Source: an uncultured Oscillospiraceae bacterium (GTDB lineage: Bacteria > Bacillota > Clostridia > Oscillospirales > Oscillospiraceae). Taken from it: a DNA stretch of 25,685 nucleotides. The position numbers and the translations under genes are program-made. Below are positions 7,136 through 14,740 of the stretch, in pieces (within the stretch, counting starts at the first letter, position 1; each line of letters begins with the position of its first letter). The stretch covers positions 1-25,685 of the forward strand of contig CAKTVW010000033.1 in NCBI GenBank assembly GCA_934630495.1, written 5' to 3'. The notes below the pieces were generated by a model. The model searched no databases, was not told the origin of the DNA, and saw only the letters and a program-made list of their open reading frames with translations.

Positions 7136-8053
7136 TCAGGTGTGCTTCACCAAAAATTTCCGCACGTCGTTATAAACCTCCGCGTGATTTTCTTCATTGA
7201 GGATCTCATGCCGTCCCTCATAGAGTCTCAGGGAAACATGGCGCATTCCCGCCCGCTGGAAGGCCCGCGCAGTCCTCTCCACGCCTCGGCCCATATCCCC
7301 GACAGGGTCGTTCTTCCCGGCAATAAAGAAGACGGGTAGCTCCTTCGGCATTTTCTCAAGATTTTCCTGCTTCTGGTTCATCGAGATGCCGTGCAGCATC
7401 GCCGCCGTCAGCCCGACCGTCGCGTCCCCGCCGCAGAGCGGATCGGCGGTATAGGCGTCGACCGTCTCGCGGCGCGCGCAGATCCAGTCGTTCGGCGTGC
7501 GCGGTTCCCCGAATTTTTTATTGTAGCCGCCGAACATCAGGCGGGTAAGCAGCGCACTGGGCTTTTTCTCGCCGACGCGAAGCTTTTCCGCCTCGCAGAG
7601 CGCTTTTCCCGCGTCCAGCTTCACCGTTGGCTGCCAGCCCGTGCCGCAGATCACCGCGCCGCTGAGGGGCGCCTCCGGATGGCGGTAGAGCAGCGTGCGC
7701 GTCAGGAATGAGCCCATGCTGTGCCCGAAAATAAAGTAGGGGATATCGGGAAATTCTCCCCGCGTACGGCAGAGCAGCGCATAAGTGTCCTCCACGGCCG
7801 CCTCCCAGCCGCCCGCAAAATAGAGCGGCGCACCGCTGCCGCGCGACTTGCCGTGGCCCATGTGGTCCTCGGCCGTCACAAGGAATCCGTTTTCGTTGAG
7901 ATAGCGCGCAAAATCATCATAGCGCAGCGTATGCTCCGCTATGCCGTGGACGAGCTGCACCACCGCGATCGGCTCGCCGCCCGTTGCCCAGCGGCAGGCA
8001 TGGATCGTACCCGCCCCCTTTGAAGGATAATCAAATTCAGAAAAAACGGTCAT
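7136..8053 (-). CDS. Alpha/beta hydrolase, monoacylglycerol lipase/lysophospholipase type
   Basis: A 305-residue cytosolic serine hydrolase of the Hydrolase_4 (PldB-like) family, expected to cleave monoacylglycerols, lysophospholipids or similar esters. The triad is visible: nucleophile Ser112 in GHSMGS, Asp249 in AGKNDPVGD and His282 in YEGRHEIL. The oxyanion segment LVHGIAEHTLRY (about 34-45) and the AEDHMGHGKS motif (61-70) are typical. The true substrate cannot be read from sequence. ATG at 8053 has AAGGAG eight bases upstream. I found no good promoter. An AT-rich hairpin just past the stop (AATAATT/AATTATT, about 7081-7108) could be a weak terminator. Confidence 0.88.
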   Translation of the reverse strand: MTVFSEFDYPSKGAGTIHACRWATGGEPIAVVQLVHGIAEHTLRYDDFARYLNENGFLVTAEDHMGHGKSRGSGAPLYFAGGWEAAVEDTYALLCRTRGEFPDIPYFIFGHSMGSFLTRTLLYRHPEAPLSGAVICGTGWQPTVKLDAGKALCEAEKLRVGEKKPSALLTRLMFGGYNKKFGEPRTPNDWICARRETVDAYTADPLCGGDATVGLTAAMLHGISMNQKQENLEKMPKELPVFFIAGKNDPVGDMGRGVERTARAFQRAGMRHVSLRLYEGRHEILNEENHAEVYNDVRKFLVKHT

Positions 8054-8148
8054 GCATGATACTCCTTTCCGATTCTGTTTGAGGCGGTCAAGCGCCGCCT
8101 CGCGGCAGCGGTTTTGCTTTTTTGAAAAAAGTCGAAAATTCTTTTTTA

Positions 8149-8183
8149 ATGTCCCATCGGCGGGACATTTGTTTTGCTATACT
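8149..8183 (+). promoter_or_regulatory. Promoter with ATGTCCC-N6-GGGACAT palindrome
   Basis: A perfect 7-bp inverted repeat (8149-8155 and 8162-8168) is followed after exactly 9 bp by TATACT (8178-8183). No -35 consensus is present at the usual spacing. A TTTTTTGAAAAAA run lies upstream at about 8119-8130. The layout matches the promoter at 4551-4585 base for base in spacing. It drives the small membrane protein gene at 8241. Confidence 0.6.
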
Positions 8184-8240
8184 GCGGCTGTAACAACGAC
8201 GGCCGTTCCGCCGCAAAAACGTAAAAAGGAGCTTCCGAAA

Positions 8241-8408
8241 ATGAAAAACGTGATCGATCTGAACCCCTATCTCAGCTGCCCCGATAAGACGCCCCGTGAG
8301 GGCCGCAGCTTCGACATTTTTATGACCGTGCTGGAAAGCGTCGTTACGCTGGGTCTCAGCGCAGCGCTCTTTTTCCTGCTGGCGGTCGTTCTCGCCGCCA
8401 TGCTGTAA
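8241..8408 (+). CDS. 55-residue single-pass membrane protein, unknown function
   Basis: A short polar N-terminus (MKNVIDLNPYLSCPDKTPRE) is followed by one long hydrophobic segment (about 26-54) reaching the C-terminus. AGGAG lies nine bases before ATG at 8241, and a promoter is visible about 60 bases upstream. I do not recognise the family. The stop codon is only 3 bp from the stop of coaX, which converges on it with no terminator between them, so read-through from coaX would be antisense to this gene. Confidence 0.7.
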   Translation: MKNVIDLNPYLSCPDKTPREGRSFDIFMTVLESVVTLGLSAALFFLLAVVLAAML

Positions 8409-8411
8409 AAG

Positions 8412-9182
8412 TCACTGCTTTACATTGCGCTCGTAGAGCAGGCGCAGGCCCTTGAGCATCAGCGCGCCGTCGTAGATCATCTCCCGGCGGCAGAGCGGGA
8501 GGACGAAGCGCGACATCCCGCCCGTAGCGACCACGCGCACCTCCTGCCCCAGCTCGGCCTCCATGCGGTCGAGCATACCGTCGAGCATCGAGGCGGCGCC
8601 GAGCATGATCCCGCTGCGCATACAGTCGCGGGTGTTCCTACCGATGGCATGACGCGGTGCCTCCAGACTGATGCCGGGGAGCTGCGCCGTCCGTCCGGTC
8701 AGCGCCTCGAGAGAAATGCGCACGCCCGGGCAGATCGTGCCGCCGACAAAGGTCCCGGCAGCATCGACCGCCGTAATGGTCGTAGCCGTTCCCATATCCA
8801 CGATCAGCAGCGGCGCGCCGTATTCCGCGATCGCCGCCACAGCAGCGACGATCAGGTCGCTGCCCACCTCGCTCGGATTATCCATGCGGATGTTCAGCCC
8901 CGTGCGAATGCCCGGTCCGACGACCAGACAGTCCCGTCCGATCAGCTTGCGGATCGCCGTGCGAAAAGAATTTTGCACCGGCGGCACGACCGACGAAACG
9001 ATGCTTCCGCCGATCTGCTGCGGCGTGACCTCAAAGAGCGCCAGCATGGATTTCAGCTCGGCGCGGTACTGGTCCGAGGTCTTGACGAGATCCGTGGCCA
9101 TCCGCGTCTCGAACAGGATCTTTTCGCCCTCGATGCAGCCCAGCACAATATTAGTATTTCCGATATCGACCGCTAAAATCAT
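8412..9182 (-). CDS. coaX: Type III pantothenate kinase
   Basis: Phosphorylates pantothenate in the first step of coenzyme A synthesis. The 256 residues match CoaX, an ASKHA-fold kinase that uses a monovalent cation and resists CoA feedback. Seen here are the N-terminal phosphate loop LAVDIGNTNIVLG (3-15), the pantothenate-binding NPSEVGSDLIVAA, LLIVDMGTATTITAVD and GGTICPGVRIS, all family hallmarks. The start ATG at 9182 overlaps the preceding stop as ATGA, with GGAGG seven bases upstream, so it is coupled to the phosphoesterase gene. Confidence 0.95.
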   Translation of the reverse strand: MILAVDIGNTNIVLGCIEGEKILFETRMATDLVKTSDQYRAELKSMLALFEVTPQQIGGSIVSSVVPPVQNSFRTAIRKLIGRDCLVVGPGIRTGLNIRMDNPSEVGSDLIVAAVAAIAEYGAPLLIVDMGTATTITAVDAAGTFVGGTICPGVRISLEALTGRTAQLPGISLEAPRHAIGRNTRDCMRSGIMLGAASMLDGMLDRMEAELGQEVRVVATGGMSRFVLPLCRREMIYDGALMLKGLRLLYERNVKQ

Positions 9183-9661
9183 TGGTATTCCTCCGAATAA
9201 ACATCTTTGATGCGGCAGACCGCGCTGCCGCCGCGCAGCTCCACGACCGCATAGGTCGGCCGTCTGCCGCCGCACGCGCCGGGGTTCAGAAGCGTCAGCC
9301 CCTCCGACGTCTCCAGATACGGGCAGTGCGTATGCCCGAACAGCGCCAAGGCTGCGCCCTGCTCCCGCGCCGCGTAGCTCAGGGCAAGCAGGCTGCTCTT
9401 AACGCCGTAGCGGTGCCCGTGGCAGGCAAAGATCGCCACGCCCTCCAGCGTCCGCCGATACGTCTCCGCGCACGGCGGAAAGGAAAAATCGCAGTTCCCG
9501 CGCACATAGGCCACCGAGGTCGCGTAGTATTCCTGCGCAAGCGCGAAGGCATCGGCCGCATGATCGCCCAGATGCAGCACCGCATCCGGCCGTTCACGCC
9601 GCATCGCCAAACGCATCGGCTCCGTTTCACCGTGCGAATCGGAAAAAACAAGCAGCTTCAT
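9179..9661 (-). CDS. YfcE/MJ0936-family metallophosphoesterase
   Basis: A 160-residue calcineurin-like phosphodiesterase. The dimetal-site motifs are in order: FSDSHGE (6-12), HLGDHAADA, VRGNCDF, CHGHRYG and FGHTHCP, then LLNPGACG. Relatives hydrolyse model phosphodiesters, and the physiological substrate is usually unknown. ATG at 9661 has a modest AAAGGG site upstream. It forms a two-gene operon with coaX and is divergent from the proline-rich cassette across a 149-bp gap (9662-9810). In that gap I see only weak promoter-like sequences for either direction. Confidence 0.87.
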   Translation of the reverse strand: MKLLVFSDSHGETEPMRLAMRRERPDAVLHLGDHAADAFALAQEYYATSVAYVRGNCDFSFPPCAETYRRTLEGVAIFACHGHRYGVKSSLLALSYAAREQGAALALFGHTHCPYLETSEGLTLLNPGACGGRRPTYAVVELRGGSAVCRIKDVYSEEYQ

Positions 9662-9810
9662 TCCGTCACCCTTTCGCGCCGCCGCGCATATAATTCTGGT
9701 ATGGAAGGCATCGGGCCGCCCGTTATGCGAGGCCGTCCGCACCGCCTTCCCGGCAGCATAGCCATGATACGATTCTATTATAACAGACTGACGAGCGGGA
9801 GGCAATCATC

Positions 9811-10041
9811 GTGGAAAAAAATCCGTCAAAAAATCCGTTTTCCGCAGAAGACCTGCGACGCGTTCTCGGCTCGGCGGAGGGAAAGCAGCTGATGGCGCTT
9901 CTGTCGCAGGACGGCGGCGCTTTGCAGCAGGCAGCGGCTGCCTTTCGCGGCGGAGATGTCGCCGGCGCGCAGGAGCTGCTCAAGCCGCTGGTCTCCACGC
10001 CGGAGGCCGGGCGTCTGCTTGATGAGCTGAGCAGAAAGTAG
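9811..10041 (+). CDS. Small helical protein, first of proline-rich cassette
   Basis: Seventy-six residues, predicted mostly alpha-helical and Ala/Leu/Gln-rich (KQLMALLSQDGGALQQAAAA, then GAQELLKPLVSTPEAGRLLDEL). The start is GTG at 9811 with GGGAGG eight bases upstream. From memory, similar three-gene sets occur in spore-forming Oscillospirales as conserved hypotheticals; I know no assigned function. It is followed after 9 bp by the next cassette gene. The TATTAT-like -10 at 9776-9781 has no convincing -35. Confidence 0.75.
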   Translation: MEKNPSKNPFSAEDLRRVLGSAEGKQLMALLSQDGGALQQAAAAFRGGDVAGAQELLKPLVSTPEAGRLLDELSRK

Positions 10042-10050
10042 GTGAACGCC

Positions 10051-10521
10051 GTGGACGGCCTCGAGGACAAATTACAGCACATTCTGAACGACCCGCAGAG
10101 CATGGCGCAGATTTTGTCGATGGCGCAGTCCTTCGGATTGCAGCCTCCGGAGCCGTCCCGCGCACCGGCACCGCCTAACGGTCCCGCCCCGCCTCCTCCG
10201 AAGCCGAGTCCGGGACCGGGGTCGCAACCGAACCCGCCGCCGAAGCCGACTCCGGGACCGCATCCGAACCCACCGCCCGGTCCGCCGCCGAGTGCTCCCG
10301 CGCCGCCGATGGACCCGCGTATGCTGCAAACGCTCATGCGGCTCATGCAGCAGGCACAGCAATCCGACGGCAAGCAGGAGGCGCTGATCTGTGCGCTCAA
10401 GCCGTTCCTTGCGCCGGAGCGTCGGGAGAAAATGGACCGCGCGATGCAGATCGCGCGCATTTCGCATCTTGCAGGCTTCGCTCTGCGGAATTACGGCCCG
10501 CCGGAGAAGGAGGGAAAATAA
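10051..10521 (+). CDS. Proline-rich protein, second of cassette
   Basis: About 156 residues in three parts: a helical N-terminus (1-29, LEDKLQHILNDPQSMAQILS), a proline-dominated linker (about 34-86) with repeats such as PKPSPGPG and PPKPTPGPHP, and a helical C-terminus (87-156) with ALKPFLAPERREKMDRAMQI. I chose GTG at 10051 over the in-frame GTG at 10042 because AGGTG lies six bases before it. Low-complexity DNA in the linker could be slippage-prone. No function is known to me; a scaffold or coat-like role is speculation. Confidence 0.75.
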   Translation: MDGLEDKLQHILNDPQSMAQILSMAQSFGLQPPEPSRAPAPPNGPAPPPPKPSPGPGSQPNPPPKPTPGPHPNPPPGPPPSAPAPPMDPRMLQTLMRLMQQAQQSDGKQEALICALKPFLAPERREKMDRAMQIARISHLAGFALRNYGPPEKEGK

Positions 10522-10523
10522 AG

Positions 10524-10883
10524 GTGTATAACCGCTATTCGCCCAAGGGCAACGGCCAATATACCCGTCGGACCGTACCCGATCCGCCGCACCGCGCGCC
10601 GTCCCCGCCGAAGCCGCCCGCGCCGCCACCGTCTTCGTCTCCGCCGCCGCCCCCGCCGAAGCCCGGTCCGTCGAAGCCTGCTGCACCCGCGCCGCCCCCG
10701 AAGCCCGCTCCCAAGCCCCACGCCCCGCCGATGCTCCAGCTCTCGTTTCTGGAGCAGCTATTCCCCGGGCATGACCAGAGCGATCAGCTCCTGCTGTGCA
10801 TCATGCTGCTGCTTCTGGCCGAGGGCACGGAGGACGCGGTATCGGCGGCAATGACGCTTGCAATCTTTCTGTTTCTCCAATAA
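10524..10883 (+). CDS. Proline-rich protein with hydrophobic C-terminus, third of cassette
   Basis: 119 residues. The N-terminus MYNRYSPKGNGQYTRR is followed by a proline-rich tract (about 19-72). The C-terminal domain (73-119) begins QLSFLEQLFPGHDQSDQ and carries two hydrophobic stretches (LLLCIMLLLLAEG and AAMTLAIFLFL), suggesting membrane association. The start is GTG at 10524, two bases after the previous stop, with AGGAGG about ten bases upstream. I recall the MYNRY...proline...hydrophobic-tail layout from other spore-forming Oscillospirales, without a known function. Confidence 0.75.
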   Translation: MYNRYSPKGNGQYTRRTVPDPPHRAPSPPKPPAPPPSSSPPPPPPKPGPSKPAAPAPPPKPAPKPHAPPMLQLSFLEQLFPGHDQSDQLLLCIMLLLLAEGTEDAVSAAMTLAIFLFLQ

Positions 10884-10891
10884 TAAAAACG

Positions 10892-10930
10892 GCGTGTCGA
10901 AAAGAGCTTTTTCGACACGCTCAGACTGTC
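10892..10930. repeat. Copy of the GCGTGTCG palindromic repeat
   Basis: GCGTGTCGAAAA (10892-10903) pairs with TTTTCGACACGC (10909-10920), then CAGACTGTCAAAA follows. The hairpin matches 299-326 apart from the loop, and the tail matches 19-31. It sits just past the proline-rich cassette and may serve as its terminator, although no clean T run follows. Confidence 0.6.
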
Positions 10931-11003
10931 AAAAGGTCAAGTTTGTCATTGCGCTGTCACAGCCGTTGGAACGACATAGCTGAGCGTTCTTTCATACGTC
11001 GAT

Positions 11004-11033
11004 GGCCCGCCGGTACGTCTGTACCGGCGGGCC
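11004..11033. terminator. GC-rich 13-bp hairpin between convergent genes
   Basis: GGCCCGCCGGTAC (11004-11016) and its perfect complement (11021-11033) enclose a 4-nt loop. It lies between the proline-rich cassette and the acyl-carrier-like gene. No T tract follows on either strand, so classic intrinsic termination is uncertain. Confidence 0.4.
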
Positions 11034-11070
11034 GCTTCATATAATTCACTGTCTTTGTCTGTCGTTCGGC

Positions 11071-11316
11071 CTATATTTGATCTTCCACGAAGGCCGTCAG
11101 ATCGCCGACCGTTTCAAGCTTTTTCAGGTCGTCCTCCGACCAATCGATCGAAAATTCCTGTTCCAGCATCAGCATCAGCTCCTCCAGATCGGAAGGCTCC
11201 GCCTCCAGATCCTCAAGGATCACCGTCTGCATGGAGATACGATCCTCGTCATAGCCGAGCTGCTGTGATAAAAAAGTCCGAATCGTCTCGAAAACCAAGA
11301 AACCAACACCCCCCAT
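11071..11316 (-). CDS. Acyl-carrier-protein-like protein, atypical attachment site
   Basis: The four-helix carrier fold is recognisable: FETIRTFLSQQLGYDEDRIS, a second helix LEELMLMLEQEFSIDW, then SEDDLKKLETVGDLTAFVEDQ. The usual DSL motif reads EPSDL, so the expected serine position holds proline and a serine lies one residue later. Whether phosphopantetheine can be attached is unclear. No fatty-acid or polyketide genes are nearby. ATG at 11316 (81 residues) has GGAG nine bases upstream; TTG at 11298 is an alternative that gives a normal ACP N-terminus (MVFETIR) and has GGGGTG eight bases upstream. Confidence 0.75.
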   Translation of the reverse strand: MGGVGFLVFETIRTFLSQQLGYDEDRISMQTVILEDLEAEPSDLEELMLMLEQEFSIDWSEDDLKKLETVGDLTAFVEDQI

Positions 11317-11379
11317 CCCGTAGAACTCCAAGCCGGAAAACATTCGCGGCTCTCGCCGCTTTTCCGTAAGAACCATACA

Positions 11380-11408
11380 AGTATAGCGTCCGCAAACGGG
11401 AAATGCAA
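11380..11408 (-). promoter_or_regulatory. Promoter of the acyl-carrier-like gene
   Basis: On the minus strand TTGCAT (11403-11408) and TATACT (11380-11385) are 17 bp apart, giving a leader of about 55-75 nt to the candidate starts. Confidence 0.7.
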
Positions 11409-11440
11409 TAGGGATTTTGTCTTTTTGCGCCGACGCCGCG

Positions 11441-11881
11441 TCAGCCCGCGAGAATCTCCGCTTTGACCACGCCGTGCATCTCGGACAACTCGTGCAGCAG
11501 CGCCTCCGCGCCCTGTCGGATTCCCGTCGTTTCGGCGGAGATCGTCACGGACGCGCAGCCGCCGGTCGGGATCGTTTGATTGATCGTCAGTATATTTGCG
11601 CCGAATTGGGCAAAAATGGAAAGTATTGAGGAAAGCAATCCCGGAACATCCCACAAAATGAGCTGGAACGTCAGGATATGCCCCGCCATCAGATTCTGGA
11701 AGGGCGCGATCGCGTCCCGATATTTATAAAATGCACTGCGGCTGATCCCCGTGGCACGGGCCGCCTCGTTCACCGTGGCCGCTTCTCCGGTCTCAAGCAT
11801 CCATTTCGCCCGCGCGACCTTCAGAAATACCTCCGGAAGCGCGGCCGCCTCCACGATATAATACTTCGGCAGTTGATCCAC
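11441..11881 (-). CDS. PheB-type ACT-domain protein (UPF0735)
   Basis: 146 residues: an N-terminal region, a helix-turn-helix-like segment (about 34-54, TVNEAARATGISRSAFYKYR) and a C-terminal ACT domain (about 70-146, TFQLILWDVPGLLSSILSIF...NILTINQ). Relatives include Bacillus PheB and ThrR-like regulators, so it probably senses an amino acid and controls amino-acid genes. The ligand is not readable from sequence. The start is GTG at 11881, five bases after a perfect AGGAGG; the frame is open further upstream, but only from a TTG without a site. Confidence 0.85.
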   Translation of the reverse strand: MDQLPKYYIVEAAALPEVFLKVARAKWMLETGEAATVNEAARATGISRSAFYKYRDAIAPFQNLMAGHILTFQLILWDVPGLLSSILSIFAQFGANILTINQTIPTGGCASVTISAETTGIRQGAEALLHELSEMHGVVKAEILAG

Positions 11882-11930
11882 GTCGTCCTCCTGTGCGCAC
11901 AGAATGCGCAAATGTATTTGTCACGAGTAC

Positions 11931-11959
11931 ATTTTATCATATTCGTCTCCGGATTGCAA
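11931..11959 (-). promoter_or_regulatory. Promoter of the ACT-domain gene
   Basis: On the minus strand TTGCAA (11954-11959) and TAAAAT (11931-11936) are 17 bp apart. It lies in the short gap shared with the divergent permease gene. Confidence 0.65.
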
Positions 11960-11981
11960 GCCGTCAAAGGAGCCACACCGT

Positions 11982-13037
11982 ATGAAAAATCCATGGAAGC
12001 TGTTACTGTACGCCCTTGCCGCGCTGCTCGGCGTGTGGCTGACCGCGAAATTTCTGCTGCCGATCGGCCTCCCCTTTCTGCTGGGCTGGTCGCTTGCGCG
12101 GCTCGTTCGTCCTGTAACGCTGTCTCTGCACCGCCGCTGCCGCTTCCCGCTGTGGCTGTCCTCGCTGCTTTGCATCACGCTCGCGGCGGCGCTGCTGGGC
12201 GGGGGCATCTGGCTGCTGGGACGCTGGGGCATCGGGCAGCTCACGGCGCTGGGCAGACGGCTGCCCGCGCTGCTGTCTTCGCTGTCGCCGTCGCTTTCCT
12301 CGCTGCACACGCGTCTGCTGCACCTTGCCGAAAAGCTCCCGGAGCCGTTCGTCCCCGCTGCGTCGCAATGGCTCGACCGCTTCTTTGAGGGCGGCAGCAT
12401 CGTAGCCGACACCGCCTCGGACCGGCTTCTGTCGTTTGCCGGGCGCGTCTTGTCTTGCGTGCCCGATCTTGTGCTGTTCTCGCTGACGACGCTCCTGTCG
12501 GCCTATCTTTTCTCCTCCGAAGGGCCGCGCCTGCGCGCCGCAATGGAGCGCCGTCTTCCGGAGAAGTGGCTTCGCCGCATAAAAAGCGTCGTACGGCATC
12601 TTCTCTCCGCGCTGGGCGGCTATCTTCGGACACAGCTTCGGCTTTCCGGCGTGGTCTTTCTGCTGCTGGCGGGCGGTCTGCTGCTCCTGCGGCAAAAGCA
12701 GCCCGTCCTGCTCGCGCTGCTCATCGCCGTGATCGACGCGCTGCCGGTGTTCGGCGTCGGCACGGTGCTGCTTCCGTGGGGCGTTCTGGCCTTTCTGCGC
12801 GGCAGCACCGTTCTGGGTGCGGGGCTGTTTGCGCTCTATGCGCTCTGCGCGGTGGTGCGTGCATTCCTCGAGCCGAAATTCCTCGGAAAGCAGATCGGCC
12901 TCGATCCGCTTCTGACGCTTCTGGCCCTGTACGCCGGCTTCCGCCTGTTCGGCGTTCTGGGCATGATCCTGCTGCCTGTGGCGGCGATCCTGCTCAAACA
13001 GCTCTATGATATCGTCGAAGCCTCCGAGGAAACATGA
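11982..13037 (+). CDS. AI-2E family permease, YtvI-like
   Basis: A 351-residue polytopic membrane protein with paired N-terminal helices (about 6-45 and 60-85), a polar middle domain (about 95-160) and a C-terminal helical bundle. The family signature DALPVFGVGTVLLPW and the downstream LEPKFLGKQIGLDPLLTLL are clear. Members of this family (AI-2E/PerM) act as exporters or ion antiporters; the closest Gram-positive type is the sporulation membrane protein YtvI, a family-level guess. ATG at 11982 has AAAGGAG nine bases upstream. It is divergent from the ACT-domain gene, with only 100 bp between. Confidence 0.85.
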   Translation: MKNPWKLLLYALAALLGVWLTAKFLLPIGLPFLLGWSLARLVRPVTLSLHRRCRFPLWLSSLLCITLAAALLGGGIWLLGRWGIGQLTALGRRLPALLSSLSPSLSSLHTRLLHLAEKLPEPFVPAASQWLDRFFEGGSIVADTASDRLLSFAGRVLSCVPDLVLFSLTTLLSAYLFSSEGPRLRAAMERRLPEKWLRRIKSVVRHLLSALGGYLRTQLRLSGVVFLLLAGGLLLLRQKQPVLLALLIAVIDALPVFGVGTVLLPWGVLAFLRGSTVLGAGLFALYALCAVVRAFLEPKFLGKQIGLDPLLTLLALYAGFRLFGVLGMILLPVAAILLKQLYDIVEASEET

Positions 13038-13043
13038 AAATTT

Positions 13044-13063
13044 TTTTGCAGAGCAAAATTTTT
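13044..13063 (+). terminator. AT-rich terminator after the AI-2E permease
   Basis: TTTTGC, loop AGA, GCAAAA, then TTTTT, starting 7 bp after the stop codon. The stem is short and AT-rich, so strength is uncertain. Confidence 0.45.
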
Positions 13064-13121
13064 GTTTGTTTATCCAAAAAATACCCATAAATTTCTGTAT
13101 TTTTAACCAAAGCGTTTTATG

Positions 13122-13150
13122 TTTACAAATAAAGCCGTTCGTGATATGAT
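13122..13150 (+). promoter_or_regulatory. Promoter of the nucleoside ABC importer operon
   Basis: TTTACA (13122-13127) and TATGAT (13145-13150) are 17 bp apart. The leader to the ATPase start is only about 45 nt, too short for a purine riboswitch. Confidence 0.7.
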
Positions 13151-13201
13151 ATTCAGGTAAGAACCGCCGTGACCGCCACGGCGAAAGAAAGGATGACGGC
13201 C

Positions 13202-14740
13202 TTGGAACCTGTTTACGCGATCGAACTGAGAAATATCACGAAACGCTTCGGCAGCGTCGTAGCAAACGACAATATTTCTCTGGGCCTGCGGCGGGGCGAG
13301 ATCCTGTCGCTGCTGGGTGAGAACGGCAGCGGTAAGACCACGCTCATGAATATGCTGGCGGGCATCTATCTGCCCGACGAGGGCGAGATCCTTGCCGACG
13401 GCAAGCCGATCTCCATTCACTCTCCGAAGGATGCCTTTGCGCATCATATCGGCATGATCCACCAGCATTACAAGCTGGTCGACGTCTTTACCGCGGCGGA
13501 GAATATCGTCCTCGGTCTGGACGAGGGCAAAAGCCACCTGAACATCAAGGCGATCAACGCCAAGGTCAAGGAGATCTGCGACCGCTACGGCTTCGACATC
13601 GATCCCGAGCAGAAGATCTACGACATGTCCGTTTCGCAGAAGCAGACCGTCGAGATCGTCAAGGTGCTCTATCGCGGCGCGGACATTCTGATCCTCGACG
13701 AGCCGACCGCCGTTCTGACGCCGCAGGAGACGGAAAAGCTCTTTACCGTCCTGCGCAACATGCGGAAGGACAACAAGGCGATCATCATTATCACCCATAA
13801 GCTCAACGAGGTCATGGAGCTGTCGGACAAGGTCGCCGTCCTGCGCAAGGGCCAGTACATCGGCACGGTCAACACGAACGAAACAACGATTCAGGCGCTG
13901 ACGGACATGATGGTCGGCCACTCGGTCACGCTGAATATCGACCGTCCGAAATACGACGCGCCGGTCCGCCGTCTGGAGGTCAAGGGCCTGACCTGCATCG
14001 ACCACGAGGGCGTCAAGAAGCTGGACCACGTCACCTTCACGGCCATGGGCGGCGAAATCCTCGGCATTGCCGGTATCGCAGGCTCCGGGCAGAAGGAGCT
14101 TCTGGAATCCGTCGCCGGTCTGTACCCCATTGCCGAAGGCTCCATTCTCCATTATCCGACGGAGGATAAGCCGAACGAGCTGGTCGGCAAAACGCCGAAG
14201 GAGATCAAAAATTCCGGCGTCGCGCTGGCATTCGTCCCGGAGGACCGTCTGGGCATGGGTCTGGTCGGCTCGATGGGCATGACGGGCAACATGATGCTCA
14301 GAAGCTGGAAGAACGGCTTCGGCCTGTTCGTCGACCGCAAGAAGCCGCAGGAGCTTGCCAACAAGATCTGGAACGACCTCGAGGTCGTGACGCCGAGCAC
14401 GGAATTTCCCGTGCGCCGGATGTCGGGCGGCAATGTCCAGAAGGTGCTTGTCGGACGCGAGATCGCTTCCAACCCGACCGTGCTTATGACGGCCTACGCC
14501 GTGCGCGGTCTGGATATCAACACCTCCTACACGATCTATAACCTGCTCACCGAGCAGAAAATGAAGGGCGTCGCCGTCGTTTATGTCGGCGAGGACCTCG
14601 ACGTCCTGCTGGAGCTGTGCGACCGCATCCTGGTTCTCTGCGGCGGCAAGCTCAGCGGCATCGTCGACGCCCGCACCACCACAAAGGAAGAGATCGGTCT
14701 GCTGATGACCAGCGTCGGCGGAGAGGAGGTCAAAGCATGA
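13202..14740 (+). CDS. Nucleoside-type ABC importer ATPase, tandem domains
   Basis: A 512-residue fusion of two nucleotide-binding domains, as in NupO/YufO and RbsA-like importers. Domain 1 is complete: Walker A GENGSGKTT (39-47), signature MSVSQKQ (142-148), Walker B ILILDEPTA (162-170) and His199. Domain 2 is degenerate: GIAGSGQKEL (291-300) lacks the lysine, the signature MSGGNVQ (407-413) is intact, and the Walker B region reads VLMTAYAVRGLD. One active site is normal for the family. I chose TTG at 13202 because AGAAAGGA sits at ideal distance; ATG at 13193 and GTG at 13169 are alternatives with poorer sites. It overlaps the permease start as ATGA. Confidence 0.88.
   Translation: MEPVYAIELRNITKRFGSVVANDNISLGLRRGEILSLLGENGSGKTTLMNMLAGIYLPDEGEILADGKPISIHSPKDAFAHHIGMIHQHYKLVDVFTAAENIVLGLDEGKSHLNIKAINAKVKEICDRYGFDIDPEQKIYDMSVSQKQTVEIVKVLYRGADILILDEPTAVLTPQETEKLFTVLRNMRKDNKAIIIITHKLNEVMELSDKVAVLRKGQYIGTVNTNETTIQALTDMMVGHSVTLNIDRPKYDAPVRRLEVKGLTCIDHEGVKKLDHVTFTAMGGEILGIAGIAGSGQKELLESVAGLYPIAEGSILHYPTEDKPNELVGKTPKEIKNSGVALAFVPEDRLGMGLVGSMGMTGNMMLRSWKNGFGLFVDRKKPQELANKIWNDLEVVTPSTEFPVRRMSGGNVQKVLVGREIASNPTVLMTAYAVRGLDINTSYTIYNLLTEQKMKGVAVVYVGEDLDVLLELCDRILVLCGGKLSGIVDARTTTKEEIGLLMTSVGGEEVKA

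Noticed and set aside
13151..13201. Possible purine riboswitch before the nucleoside importer
   Set aside because: The leader is only about 45 nt, too short for the aptamer, and no conserved purine-riboswitch core is seen.
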